DNA of 23,531 nucleotides from the NCBI GenBank assembly GCA_900766185.1, contig CAAFUL010000002.1, positions 1 to 23,531 on the forward strand, in the 5' to 3' direction. The notes beneath the pieces are model-generated. The model ran no database searches. It worked only from the letters and a program-made list of their open reading frames with translations, and was not told the origin of the DNA. This document shows positions 15,501 through 23,531 of the stretch, one piece after another. This DNA comes from an uncultured Johnsonella sp. (GTDB taxonomy: Bacteria; Bacillota; Clostridia; Lachnospirales; Lachnospiraceae). The position numbers and the translations under genes were made by a program. The stretch's first letter is position 1. Each line of letters starts with the position of its first letter.

Positions 15501-17870
15501 ATGGAGATAAATAAAAAATTACCGGAATTTTATAAAGAGTACAAAGCAAAAGAAGATGAAACCATATATGAACATACGGCTGATTTGCTTAAAAATTTGG
15601 AAGAACTTAGAAAAATAATTGATATAGAGGATATAGATTTAATAGAAGAGGCTTGTATATATCATGACATAGGTAAGGTAAATCCTTTATTTCAAAAAAG
15701 ACTCGAATCAAAGAAAAAATTTGATGACAGCAAGGAGATAGGTCATAATATTTTGTCCTTCTACCTGTCAAAGCAATTTCTTGAAAAGTATGATAAAGAA
15801 GATAAGAATATTATATTATATGCGATATTAAATCATCACAATTATGTCGATAATTTTGAAAGTATATCTGAGAAAAAAGAATTAATAAGTGATAATCTAA
15901 AAATAATTGCAAAAGAAGTATTTGGAAACATTGAAACGGACTTTTCCAAAAGTATAGGTTTAAGGGAATTAGCACTTATCAGAAACTTAAGAAGTAAGCC
16001 CTCAAAAAAATCCATACTTGTAAAGGGATTTTTACATAAGTGTGATTATGCTGCAAGTGCACACAGCAAAACAGAACTTCCAAACATATATTTGGAAAGC
16101 AGACTTGAAAAGCTTAGGAAAGAGTTTAGGAGTAAAGGCTTATCAAATGGTTGGAATAATATGCAAAAGTTTGCAAAGGACAATACCGATAACAACATAA
16201 TACTTATAGGCTCTACCGGACTTGGAAAAACTGAAGCCTCTCTTTTGTGGATAGGAAATAACAAAGGTTTTTATGTGCTTCCTTTAAAGACTGCAATTAA
16301 CGCAATGTATAGGAGAATCAAAAACAATTTCTTTCCTGATGATTATAATGAAAATCTGGGATTGCTGCATGGAGAATTGGAAAATATATATTTGGAAGGC
16401 AGCAGCGATAATCAAAGCAGTAAAGCCAAAAATACCGAAACTGAGGAAAGCATGAAGTTTTGGGAGTATTACGGACTTACTCGTGCCATGTCTTTGCCTT
16501 TAACAATAAGTACTCCCGACCAAATATTCAGATTTGCTTTTAAGTACTGCTCATACGAGTTACAACTTGCAACCTACAGTTATTCAAAAATAGTTATAGA
16601 TGAAATACAGGCATATTCACCGGATATATTAGCTACACTTATATATGCCTTACAGCTTATAGATATGGTAGGAGGGAAGTTTGCAATTACTACAGCGACA
16701 TTGCCGCCTTTTATAAAAGACTTATTACAAGAAGGCATAGAGAAAAAAATAGAATATAAAGAAGCCGAATTTTTAAATGACAAGATAAGGCATAGAGTGA
16801 AATTAAACCATAAGCGTGTAGATGTAGAAGAAATTGAAAAATTTATAGAAGACAAGTGTACTCAAGAAAGTATGAAGCTTTTGATTGTGTTAAATACAGT
16901 GGGGGAGGCACAAAATATTTATAAAGAGCTTAAGCTGTGGCTTGAAGAAAATGATATAGATATTGAAATGCACCTGTTACATTCAAAATTTACGGTACAA
17001 GATCGTAATGAAAAGGAAGATTCCATATTAAAGGATGGCGAAAGTAAATGTAAAAAAAGAGTGATATGGATCTCAACACAGGTAGTTGAAGCGAGTCTTG
17101 ATATTGATTTTGATTATCTTTTTACAGAACTTTCAGACTTAAGTGCTTTGCTGCAAAGACTTGGAAGGTGTAACAGAAAAGGCTTAAAGTCTATAGATGA
17201 GTTTAATTCTTTTGTGTATACGGACATAAATGAAAAATTATTTAGAGTTTATGACAACAAAAACGCCAATTCGTCAAAAGGAATATTATTCAGATCTTTA
17301 TTTGAATTAAGTAAGGCTGCATTACTTGAATGGGAAAAAGAAGATAACAAGGGCTTACTTTCCGAAGCGGATAAGAACAAGATGATTAATAAGTATTTTA
17401 CTAAGGAAAAAATAAGAGAATATGATGAATTATACCGCAGCAACCATATTGAATATATTTCTGAATACAACAAGATGCATGAACATCTTATTAACATAAT
17501 GCCCGACTCAAAAAAGCTCAGTGATGTAGCTAAAGAATTTAGACACATACTGAGTAAAAGAGTTATTCCAAAGTCTATATATGAGGATAAGCAAGAACAT
17601 ATCATAGAGATAATTGATGAAATCGAAGAAAAAAGGAAGCTTATAGGAAAAACTAAAAATAAAGATGAAAAACAGAAACTAAGGGTGGATATATTACGGC
17701 TGAAAGATAAATTCAGGAAGTTTACCTTAAATATAACTTTATATGAGCTTGGAAATGATAAAGATTGTTGTGTGGTGGACAATGAGAAAGTCATTATCTT
17801 AACATGGACTTACAATAAAGAGTTCGGAATATTAAAAGAAAAAGATGATAGCGGCGGTATATTTATATGA
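15501..17870 (+). CDS. cas3: CRISPR nuclease-helicase Cas3 (HD-DEAD fusion)
   Basis: A 789-residue protein recruited by Cascade to unwind and degrade target DNA. The N-terminal HD nuclease has His25, His55-Asp56 (YHDIGK), His82 and His112-His113 (LNHHN), with an Asp in HKCDYAA. The superfamily-2 helicase follows: Walker A GSTGLGKT (237-244), DEIQ box at 367-370 (IVIDEIQAYSP), motif III TATLPP, and motif VI QRLGRCNRKG. All expected motifs are intact, so it should be active. An ATG at 15489 is in frame, but GGAG at 15491-15494 lies 6 nt before ATG 15501. The stop overlaps the cas4 start (ATGA). It opens the second cas unit, downstream of a hairpin and repeat copy B. Confidence 0.95.
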   Translation: MEINKKLPEFYKEYKAKEDETIYEHTADLLKNLEELRKIIDIEDIDLIEEACIYHDIGKVNPLFQKRLESKKKFDDSKEIGHNILSFYLSKQFLEKYDKEDKNIILYAILNHHNYVDNFESISEKKELISDNLKIIAKEVFGNIETDFSKSIGLRELALIRNLRSKPSKKSILVKGFLHKCDYAASAHSKTELPNIYLESRLEKLRKEFRSKGLSNGWNNMQKFAKDNTDNNIILIGSTGLGKTEASLLWIGNNKGFYVLPLKTAINAMYRRIKNNFFPDDYNENLGLLHGELENIYLEGSSDNQSSKAKNTETEESMKFWEYYGLTRAMSLPLTISTPDQIFRFAFKYCSYELQLATYSYSKIVIDEIQAYSPDILATLIYALQLIDMVGGKFAITTATLPPFIKDLLQEGIEKKIEYKEAEFLNDKIRHRVKLNHKRVDVEEIEKFIEDKCTQESMKLLIVLNTVGEAQNIYKELKLWLEENDIDIEMHLLHSKFTVQDRNEKEDSILKDGESKCKKRVIWISTQVVEASLDIDFDYLFTELSDLSALLQRLGRCNRKGLKSIDEFNSFVYTDINEKLFRVYDNKNANSSKGILFRSLFELSKAALLEWEKEDNKGLLSEADKNKMINKYFTKEKIREYDELYRSNHIEYISEYNKMHEHLINIMPDSKKLSDVAKEFRHILSKRVIPKSIYEDKQEHIIEIIDEIEEKRKLIGKTKNKDEKQKLRVDILRLKDKFRKFTLNITLYELGNDKDCCVVDNEKVIILTWTYNKEFGILKEKDDSGGIFI

Positions 17871-18364
17871 TGCATGAAAAAATAAGCGGAATAATGGTAT
17901 ATTACTATTTTGTGTGCAAGAGAAAATTATGGCTTTTTTGTAATGATATTTCTATGGAAGATGAAAATGAGCTTGTTCAGATAGGCAAATTTATTGACAG
18001 CAGCTCTTATGCATCCGAAAGAAAGCATATAATGATCAATGAGGAAATAAATATAGACTTTGCAGAGCATTCGGGAGTCATACATGAGATCAAAAAAAGC
18101 AGAAAGATAGAAGAGGCTTCTGTTTGGCAGCTTAAATATTACTTGTACTATTTAAAACAATATGGTGTGGAAAATATTAAAGCAAAACTTGACTATCCCT
18201 TGATGAAGCAAACTGTTGACATAAGTTTGGAAGAAGATGATGAAGAAAAGATAAGAAAAATATTGGATGATATTAAAGAAATAGTACAAGCAGAGAATAT
18301 GCCTGACCAACTTGACAGCAATATTTGCAAAAAATGTGCGTATTTTGATCTATGTATGATATAG
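17867..18364 (+). CDS. cas4: CRISPR adaptation nuclease Cas4
   Basis: A 165-residue RecB-like nuclease with an iron-sulfur cluster that, with Cas1-Cas2, trims prespacers and selects the PAM. Seen: Cys17 (FVCKRKLWLF), PD-(D/E)XK residues Asp64, Glu74 and Lys76 (IHEIKKSRKIEEA), the QxxxY motif starting at Gln88 (WQLKYYLYYLK), and the C-terminal cysteines Cys154, Cys157 and Cys163 (CKKCAYFDLC) that complete the cluster. Normal length for type I-B Cas4. Its ATG overlaps the cas3 stop by 4 nt; a second ATG follows at 17870 and either could be used. cas1 follows 9 bp later. Confidence 0.93.
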   Translation: MMHEKISGIMVYYYFVCKRKLWLFCNDISMEDENELVQIGKFIDSSSYASERKHIMINEEINIDFAEHSGVIHEIKKSRKIEEASVWQLKYYLYYLKQYGVENIKAKLDYPLMKQTVDISLEEDDEEKIRKILDDIKEIVQAENMPDQLDSNICKKCAYFDLCMI

Positions 18365-18373
18365 GAGAAAACA

Positions 18374-19366
18374 ATGAAAAACAGCTTATATATTTATCAA
18401 AATGGAGAATTAAGCAGAAAAGATAATACCTTAAGGTTCACAAGTGAAGAGGGTAATAAAAAGGATATACCAATCAACAGTATTTCAGAGATTTACTTTT
18501 TTGGAGAAGACAGTATCAATACCAAACTTATTACATTCTTATCACAGAACAATATTATGGTGCATTTTTTCAATTATTATGATTTTTATGTATCAAGCCT
18601 TGTGCCAAGAGAAATCAAGATTTCAGGGAAATTATTGGTAAAGCAGGTTGAGCATTATACAGATAAAGAAAAAAGAATGGAGTTGGCAAAAGAATTTGTA
18701 AAAGCTGCCGGAAATAATATTTACAGAAATCTGCGCTACTATAATGGGCGTGGCAAGGATGTAAAAGATGCCATGCTTGAAATCACGCATTTAGTAAAAG
18801 AAGTTGATAAATGCGATAATATACAGCAGCTAATGGGGGTCGAAGGAAATATTCATAAGATCTATTATAGTAAATGGAATGTGCTTATAGATCAGGAGAT
18901 AGATTTTACTGCCAGAGTAAAGCGTCCTCCTGACAATATGATTAATACTTTGATATCATATTTAAACAGCTTGGTATATACAACAGTTTTAGGAGAAATC
19001 TATAAAACACAGCTAAATCCGACAATAAGTTATCTGCATGAGCCGGGTGTAAGCAGATTCTCATTAAGCCTTGATATTGCGGAAATATTTAAGCCTCTTA
19101 TTGCGGATAGGATGATATTTTCTTTACTGAATAAAAATCAAATAAGAGAAAATCATTTTACAAAGGGCTTGGATTATTTGCATCTTTCAGAACAAGGTTC
19201 AAAAATTATATTATCAGAGTATGATAAAAGATTAAAACAAACTATTATGCATAAAGAACTAGGTAGGGAAATCAGCTACAGATATTTGATAAGACTTGAA
19301 TGTTATAAGCTTATAAAGCATTTGTACGATGAGAAAAAATATGATTCTTTTGTAATGTGGTGGTAG
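18374..19366 (+). CDS. cas1: CRISPR integrase Cas1
   Basis: A 330-residue metal-dependent integrase that inserts new spacers at the leader-proximal repeat with Cas2. The N-terminal beta domain starts MKNSLYIYQNGELSRK. The catalytic helical domain holds Glu157 (MGVEGNIHKIYYS), His222 (ISYLHEPG) and Asp234/Glu237 (SLDIAEIFKPLIADR), spaced as in characterised Cas1 proteins. Length and the C-terminal Arg/Lys-rich helix are normal. GGAG at 18365-18368 sits 5 nt before ATG 18374. The cas2 start lies 2 bp beyond the stop. Confidence 0.96.
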   Translation: MKNSLYIYQNGELSRKDNTLRFTSEEGNKKDIPINSISEIYFFGEDSINTKLITFLSQNNIMVHFFNYYDFYVSSLVPREIKISGKLLVKQVEHYTDKEKRMELAKEFVKAAGNNIYRNLRYYNGRGKDVKDAMLEITHLVKEVDKCDNIQQLMGVEGNIHKIYYSKWNVLIDQEIDFTARVKRPPDNMINTLISYLNSLVYTTVLGEIYKTQLNPTISYLHEPGVSRFSLSLDIAEIFKPLIADRMIFSLLNKNQIRENHFTKGLDYLHLSEQGSKIILSEYDKRLKQTIMHKELGREISYRYLIRLECYKLIKHLYDEKKYDSFVMWW

Positions 19367-19368
19367 AG

Positions 19369-19644
19369 ATGTATGTAATATTAGTTTATGATATATGTAA
19401 AGACGGAAACGGTCAAAAAAGGTGGAATAGGGTGTTTAAGCTTTGTAAACAAAACCTTGTCCACATTCAAAAATCAGTATTTGAAGGAGAGATTTCAGAA
19501 GCGGATTTATTTAAACTGGAAAAGTCTATAGATAAAGAAATTGATAAAAGCTACGATTCTGTAATTATATTTAAAAGTCGCAATGAAAGATGGCTTGATA
19601 AAAATGTTATGGGATTGCAGCAAGAAGACCCTTTTATGATTTAG
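19369..19644 (+). CDS. cas2: CRISPR adaptation protein Cas2
   Basis: A 91-residue ferredoxin-fold dimeric protein that bridges two Cas1 dimers. It starts with the family strand MYVILVYDI, with the conserved Asp at residue 8, and continues KRWNRVFKLCKQNLVHIQKS and VFEGEISEADLFKLEKSI. A GTG at 19357 is in frame, but only ATG 19369 puts the first strand at the normal position, with a GGTGG-type site just ahead. It is the last gene of the cas3-cas4-cas1-cas2 unit; the leader follows. Confidence 0.94.
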   Translation: MYVILVYDICKDGNGQKRWNRVFKLCKQNLVHIQKSVFEGEISEADLFKLEKSIDKEIDKSYDSVIIFKSRNERWLDKNVMGLQQEDPFMI

Positions 19645-20028
19645 TTGCCGGATAAAAGTCAATTTTCTTTTTATTGGTGATTTGATTTTTAGAAATATGG
19701 TGTTGGGTAAATTAAAACTAAATCTATCCCTATGTACTGCTCTAAGCTGTAATACTCTTTTTCTCATGCTTATGAATTAAGACTAAATATATTACCGTGT
19801 AAGGCTATATGACTTGAAAATAATATGAAACATTGACTGTATGGAAATAATTGTCGACCTATGATAAACCTGAAAAATAGGGAGATAGACAAAGCCGTTG
19901 TAACAGAGGTATAAGTGTAAATAATAGGAATAACTTGCAGAAAATATTACAGCAGAATAAGTTTGAAAACAAAGGTCGACAAAAAGTACCTTTAAAAGTC
20001 CGTAAATATGTGGTATTATGGGAGAAGG
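19645..20028 (+). promoter_or_regulatory. CRISPR leader
   Basis: This 384-bp AT-rich, gene-free stretch separates cas2 from the first repeat and should hold the array promoter and adaptation signals. TTTAAA (19991-19996), a 17-bp spacer and TATTAT (20014-20019) form a candidate promoter starting just at the first repeat. TTGTCGACC (19851-19859) and GGTCGACAA (19974-19982) are perfect inverted copies 114 nt apart. The end adjoining the intact repeats and cas2 is taken as the leader because the opposite end has a decayed repeat. Confidence 0.75.
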
Positions 20029-22102
20029 ATTAGAATAGAACCAGATTGGAATGTAAAGACAGCACACTAAAGAAAATATACAGAGGTGTAATGATTAGAA
20101 TAGAACCAGATTGGAATGTAAAGAATCCTTTCCAAAGGCGGTAATCATACACCAATCACATTAGAATAGAACCAGATTGGAATGTAAAGTGGTGTCAATA
20201 TATTAAGACCTTAGCCGGCATAGAATTAGAATAGAACCAGATTGGAATGTAAAGATTATGTTGTCTTTCGCCGTCGGGTCTGCCTGCTTTGATTAGAATA
20301 GAACCAGATTGGAATGTAAAGTGGAGCAGAGCAAAACGCTTATACAGCTGCAGTATTAATTAGAATAGAACCAGATTGGAATGTAAAGAAAGCCCTTAAG
20401 TCTGCCGCAAATATCGCAAAGTTATTAGAATAGAAAAAGATTGGAATGTAAAGAATGTACTATGATACACGCACTTTATTGCGATTATCCAATTAGAATA
20501 GAACCAGATTGGAATGTAAAGCAAGGGCAGGTTACTAAAGTAGTAAATCAGCTTGAAGATTAGAATAGAACCAGATTGGAATGTAAAGGCATTATGCAAC
20601 TGACCATTTAAAAACTTAGCCCCCATTAGAATAGAACCAGATTGGAATGTAAAGCTTAGCATTTGCTGTATTTTGTCATAATCTATAGTATTAGAATAGA
20701 ACCAGATTGGAATGTAAAGAGGCTAAAGTTGATAAAAACTAAAAACCCAATTCCATTAGAATAGAACCAGATTGGAATGTAAAGGCTTTCAAAGAAGTTT
20801 TGCAAGCACGGCAAGAAGGCATTAGAATAGAACCAGATTGGAATGTAAAGAAATGTGTTCCCCAGTAAGCCGCTATAATTTTGAAAATTAGAATAGAACC
20901 AGATTGGAATGTAAAGAAAGCCTCGGCGATATCAGTGGCAACTGCCCACCATTATTAGAATAGAACCAGATTGGAATGTCAAGACAAAAAATTGACACGA
21001 TACATATTAAGTATTGTATTAGAATAGAACCAGATTGGAATGTAAAGAGTATTTAGCTACCACTTACAAGATAGATAGTAATAATTAGAATAGAACCAGA
21101 TTGGAATGTAAAGAATGCCTTGCTAAAATCAGGTAATACTTTTACAGCATTAGAATAGAACCAGATTGGAATGTAAAGGACACATACATAATGAGGCGTG
21201 GCGGATGGTCTTCCATTAGAATAGAACCAGATTGGAATGTAAAGCTGCCTCGTCTATCTTATCTTCTACGATGTCCACAGCATTAGAATAGAACCAGATT
21301 GGAATGTAAAGATACTGGGTTCTACAGGCTCTATAGGAACACAGGCTCTTGAATTAGAATAGAACCAGATTGGAATGTAAAGGTTCATTCAGGTGTATCT
21401 GTATATGAAGTTAACCCAATTAGAATAGAACCAGATTGGAATGTAAAGCTTTACAATATCTATCGTTCAGCTCAACTTTTGGCATTAGAATAGAACCAGA
21501 TTGGAATGTAAAGTTTTGTGCGTACCGTTCTCAAATGTATGGCTATCAGATTAGAATAGAACCAGATTGGAATGTAAAGCTTTTCCGCTTACGGCTTATA
21601 TTTGCTTGGTCAGCTATTAGAATAGAACCAGATTGGAATGTAAAGTATCATATAGCAAAACTTTTACAAAATAGCTTATATATTAGAATAGAACCAGATT
21701 GGAATGTAAAGCATAGTTTCTATTCATAAAACTATTGCCGCTATCAGTCCATTAGAATAGAACCAGATTGGAATGTAAAGATTTAAGGTATTTTTCGGCA
21801 TAGTTGCATAGTCTTTATTAGAATAGAACCAGATTGGAATGTAAAGATTTTTATAAATTCAATCAAAGACGCTAATTTTATAATTAGAATAGAACCAGAT
21901 TGGAATGTAAAGTACGACAGAGGATGAAAATGTTGGTTGGTTAGAGACATTAGAATAGAACCAGATTGGAATGTAAAGACACTTACAATATTGTCCTTAG
22001 TCATTTGCGGTAATCATTAGAATAGAACCAGATTGGAATGTAAAGTTTCACAAACAAGAGCAAAAACTTTATCATTCTTAAATTAGAATAGAACCAGATT
22101 GG
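20029..22102 (+). CRISPR. CRISPR array, 31 full repeats plus one truncated, 31 spacers
   Basis: The 30-bp repeat starts ATTAGAATAGAACC and ends GGAATGTAAAG, with no strong internal palindrome. Thirty-one full copies run from 20029-20058 to 22016-22045; a 32nd (22082-22102) keeps only the first 21 bases. Spacers are 34-41 bp, mostly 35-37, and I found no duplicates by eye. Variants: repeat 7 (20424-20453) has AA for CC at its centre, repeat 15 (20954-20983) has GTCAAG for GTAAAG. Cleavage 8 nt from the repeat end would give the handle ATGTAAAG, related to the common ATTGAAAC/G. Many spacers are open as coding sequence in at least one frame, as expected for phage or plasmid targets; spacer 20 looks chromosomal. 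Confidence 0.98.
21312..21352 (+). other. CRISPR spacer 20, resembles the dxr gene
   Basis: The longest spacer (41 bp) reads ILGSTGSIGTQAL in frame 1, followed by GA, a partial Glu/Asp codon. This is the N-terminal NADPH-binding signature of 1-deoxy-D-xylulose-5-phosphate reductoisomerase (Dxr), a chromosomal isoprenoid-pathway enzyme. The codons used (ATA, GGA, ACA) look like this genome's. It could be a self-targeting spacer or one taken from a related bacterium. Similarity is judged from memory of the family. Confidence 0.65.
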
Positions 22103-22113
22103 GCTTGAGATAT

Positions 22114-22176
22114 AATAGGGATACAGAGAAAAAAGCTTGATAAATAGGAGCTTTCAACACTGTATCTCTATTTTTT
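22114..22176 (+). terminator. Terminator-like hairpin between array and parA
   Basis: AATAGGGATACAG (22114-22126) pairs with CTGTATCTCTATT (22160-22172) over 13 bp with one G:T pair; an inner AAAGCT/AGCTTT stem (22132-22137 with 22149-22154) lies in the loop, and a T-run follows. It could end the pre-crRNA or act as an attenuator in front of parA. TATAAT at 22111-22116 overlaps its left edge. Confidence 0.7.
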
Positions 22177-22217
22177 ATTTCATAAAAGTTAAATACGATT
22201 AATTGAAGGAGGTACTT

Positions 22218-22994
22218 ATGGCAGAAATTATCACCGTTGCCAATCGGAAAGGTGGAGTCGGCAAGACAACTACAACATTAAATCTTGCTTACTCTCTAAA
22301 AGAACTCGGCAAAAAAGTATTAGTCATAGACCTTGATCCACAAGCCAATCTTACAAGGTGCTTTGATGTAGAAAATCCGGAAAATATAAAAACTATAGGT
22401 CATTTATTAATGGCTGAACTGGAGGAAGAAGAAAATTATTCGGTAAAGGATTATGTCATATCTTATGATGAAATAGACCTTATACCATCAAGCATTTACC
22501 TGTCAGCTACAGAAACACAAATGAGGTCGGAAACAGGTAGTGAAAGAATATTATCAGAAATTATTGAACCGGTAAGAGAGCATTATGACTATATCCTTAT
22601 AGACACCTCACCGGCACTTAATATTTTAACTATAAATGCTCTTTGTGCTTCAGACAGTGTTCTTGTAACAGCAGATACTCAAATGTTTGCAGTTGTTGGA
22701 ATAAATGAACTTTTAAAAACAGTTCAAAAAATAAAAAAGAGAGTTAATTCCGGGCTTAAAGTGAAGGGAATCCTGCTAACTATGTGTGATAACAGAACCA
22801 ATCTGTATAAAACGCTTACAGAGCAGGTAGAAGAAATGTTTCAAGGAAGAATAAAGGTCTTTCAAACTAAAATTCCTAAAACAGTTAAGGTTGGTGAAGC
22901 CATATACAGCGGTCAAAGTATAAAGAAGTATGCAAAAGGCAGCAGTGTAGATGTGGCGTATGATAACCTTGCAAAGGAGATTTGCTATGAGTAA
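22218..22994 (+). CDS. parA: ParA-family partition ATPase
   Basis: A 258-residue Walker-type ATPase for DNA segregation or element maintenance. Seen: the deviant Walker A KGGVGKTTT (residues 11-19), Walker A' VLVIDLDPQANLT, and Walker B-like YDYILIDTSPALNILTINAL, with the C-terminal segment TVKVGEAIYSGQSIKKYA common in this group. There is no long N-terminal DNA-binding domain. The sequence resembles ParA proteins of Clostridial integrative conjugative elements and plasmids more than chromosomal Soj; that is from memory. GAAGGAGG at 22205-22212 supports ATG 22218 over an in-frame TTG at 22203. It overlaps parB by 8 bp. Confidence 0.92.
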   Translation: MAEIITVANRKGGVGKTTTTLNLAYSLKELGKKVLVIDLDPQANLTRCFDVENPENIKTIGHLLMAELEEEENYSVKDYVISYDEIDLIPSSIYLSATETQMRSETGSERILSEIIEPVREHYDYILIDTSPALNILTINALCASDSVLVTADTQMFAVVGINELLKTVQKIKKRVNSGLKVKGILLTMCDNRTNLYKTLTEQVEEMFQGRIKVFQTKIPKTVKVGEAIYSGQSIKKYAKGSSVDVAYDNLAKEICYE

Positions 22995-23531
22995 GAAATT
23001 TATAAAAAGGGAAATAACGGATGCAGTAGATTTTTTACTTAATGACATAGATATCGCAGAGCAGAAAGATATACAGAATATAGAAATCAATCTGCTTGAA
23101 AATTATCATGACCATCCGTTTAGTCTTTATACAGGAAAGCGATTAGATGATATGGTTGAAAGTATCAAAGAAAATGGAATACTAAATCCGATTATTGTTA
23201 TGAAAAAAGAAGCCGGAGCCTATGAAATACTTTCAGGGCATAATAGGGTAAATGCAGCAAAACTTGCCAATCTAAAAACAGTTCCTTGTATCATAAAAGA
23301 AAATCTGACTCAGGAGCAAGTTTATACCTATGTAATTGAAACCAACCTGATGCAGCGTTCCTTTTCTGACCTGTTACCGACAGAAAAAGCTGTTGTGTTG
23401 AAACTTAGATATGAAAAAATAACAAGTCAAGGAAAGAGAAATGACCTGCAAAAAGAACTGAACAGGCTTAACGACGGTATTGTTGTGAAAAAGAATAAAA
23501 GAGCTGAAGATAAGTTGGACAGCAGAAAAAA
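22987..23531 (+). CDS. parB: ParB-like partition protein, cut by the window end
   Basis: At least 181 codons are present, running off the edge. The start is MSKKFIKREITDAVDFLL; the ParB/sulfiredoxin-fold domain follows: RLDDMVESIKENGILNPIIV, YEILSGHNRVNAAKLANL, VPCIIKENLTQEQVYTYVIE, and TNLMQRSFSDLLPTEKAVVL, which leads into the helix-turn-helix region. The nucleotide-binding motif reads GHNR where Spo0J-type ParB has GERR, a variant I associate with mobile-element ParB proteins. ATG 22987 overlaps the parA stop, so the pair is coupled. No parS site was recognised. Confidence 0.88.
   Translation, partial: MSKKFIKREITDAVDFLLNDIDIAEQKDIQNIEINLLENYHDHPFSLYTGKRLDDMVESIKENGILNPIIVMKKEAGAYEILSGHNRVNAAKLANLKTVPCIIKENLTQEQVYTYVIETNLMQRSFSDLLPTEKAVVLKLRYEKITSQGKRNDLQKELNRLNDGIVVKKNKRAEDKLDSRK

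Noticed and set aside
17249..17794. Minus-strand 181-codon open frame inside cas3
   Set aside because: Ser/Leu/Phe-rich shadow of a Lys/Glu-rich coding region, with no start context.
18444..18641. Second plus-strand frame inside cas1
   Set aside because: Fully inside the conserved Cas1 coding sequence and shows no family resemblance.
19645..19690. Terminator directly after cas2
   Set aside because: AAAAGTCAA and TTTGATTTTT give only a weak, mismatched stem.
20396..20662. Minus-strand open frame with repeated FTFQSGSIL
   Set aside because: Antisense reading of CRISPR repeats; the same applies to 21783-22004.
20984..21017. Promoter inside spacer 15 (TTGACA)
   Set aside because: No acceptable -10 box lies at proper spacing; a chance match in an AT-rich spacer.
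21436..21729. Plus-strand open frame reading IRIEPDWNVK repeatedly
   Set aside because: It is simply the CRISPR repeats and spacers read in one frame; no ribosome site and no gene.

Overview
The window comes from a low-G+C Gram-positive anaerobe. AT-rich intergenic DNA, consensus sigma-A promoters, strong AAAGGAGG-type ribosome sites, a type-2 isoleucyl-tRNA synthetase and an ICE-type ParA/ParB pair all point to Clostridia. Lachnospiraceae is my best guess; no genus can be fixed from the sequence alone.

Layout. 1-640: a GC-richer edge fragment, gene-free DNA, then a perfect-consensus promoter (364-392) reading into a palindrome and 73-bp tandem repeats in front of ileS. 641-6213: ileS and glgP, 11 bp apart and probably co-transcribed, closed by an intrinsic terminator. 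6303-7337: a long AT-rich palindrome and a RelB/DinJ-RelE/ParE toxin-antitoxin pair with its own promoter, candidate operator and terminator. 7416-10615: a polar amino acid ABC transporter (permease, permease, ATPase, CjaA-like lipoprotein) behind a promoter wrapped in a perfect 12-bp dyad. 11094-19644: a complete type I-B (Tneap-like) CRISPR-Cas locus in the order cas6-cas8-cas7-cas5 / cas3-cas4-cas1-cas2, split by a strong hairpin. 19645-20028: leader. 20029-22102: array of 31 full 30-bp repeats plus one truncated repeat, with 31 spacers. 22114-23531: a terminator-like hairpin, parA and the start of parB, of the kind carried by integrative conjugative elements or plasmids.

How it fits together. 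Cas1-Cas2-Cas4 would add spacers at the leader end, Cas6 would cut the repeats to leave an 8-nt handle (ATGTAAAG), Cas8-Cas7-Cas5 would form Cascade, and Cas3 would degrade the target. The array's distal end stops inside a repeat, directly beside mobile-element-type genes.

Most notable: (i) a family of three short repeats (about 110-130 bp, inverted ends, 41-bp conserved core) at 7153, 10874 (reverse) and 15345, two of which bracket the Cascade gene block in opposite orientation; (ii) a 41-nt spacer (21312-21352) that encodes the N-terminal signature of Dxr, a chromosomal housekeeping enzyme; (iii) a Cas5 with a long coiled-coil insertion; (iv) tandem palindromic repeats where an ileS T-box would normally be expected.
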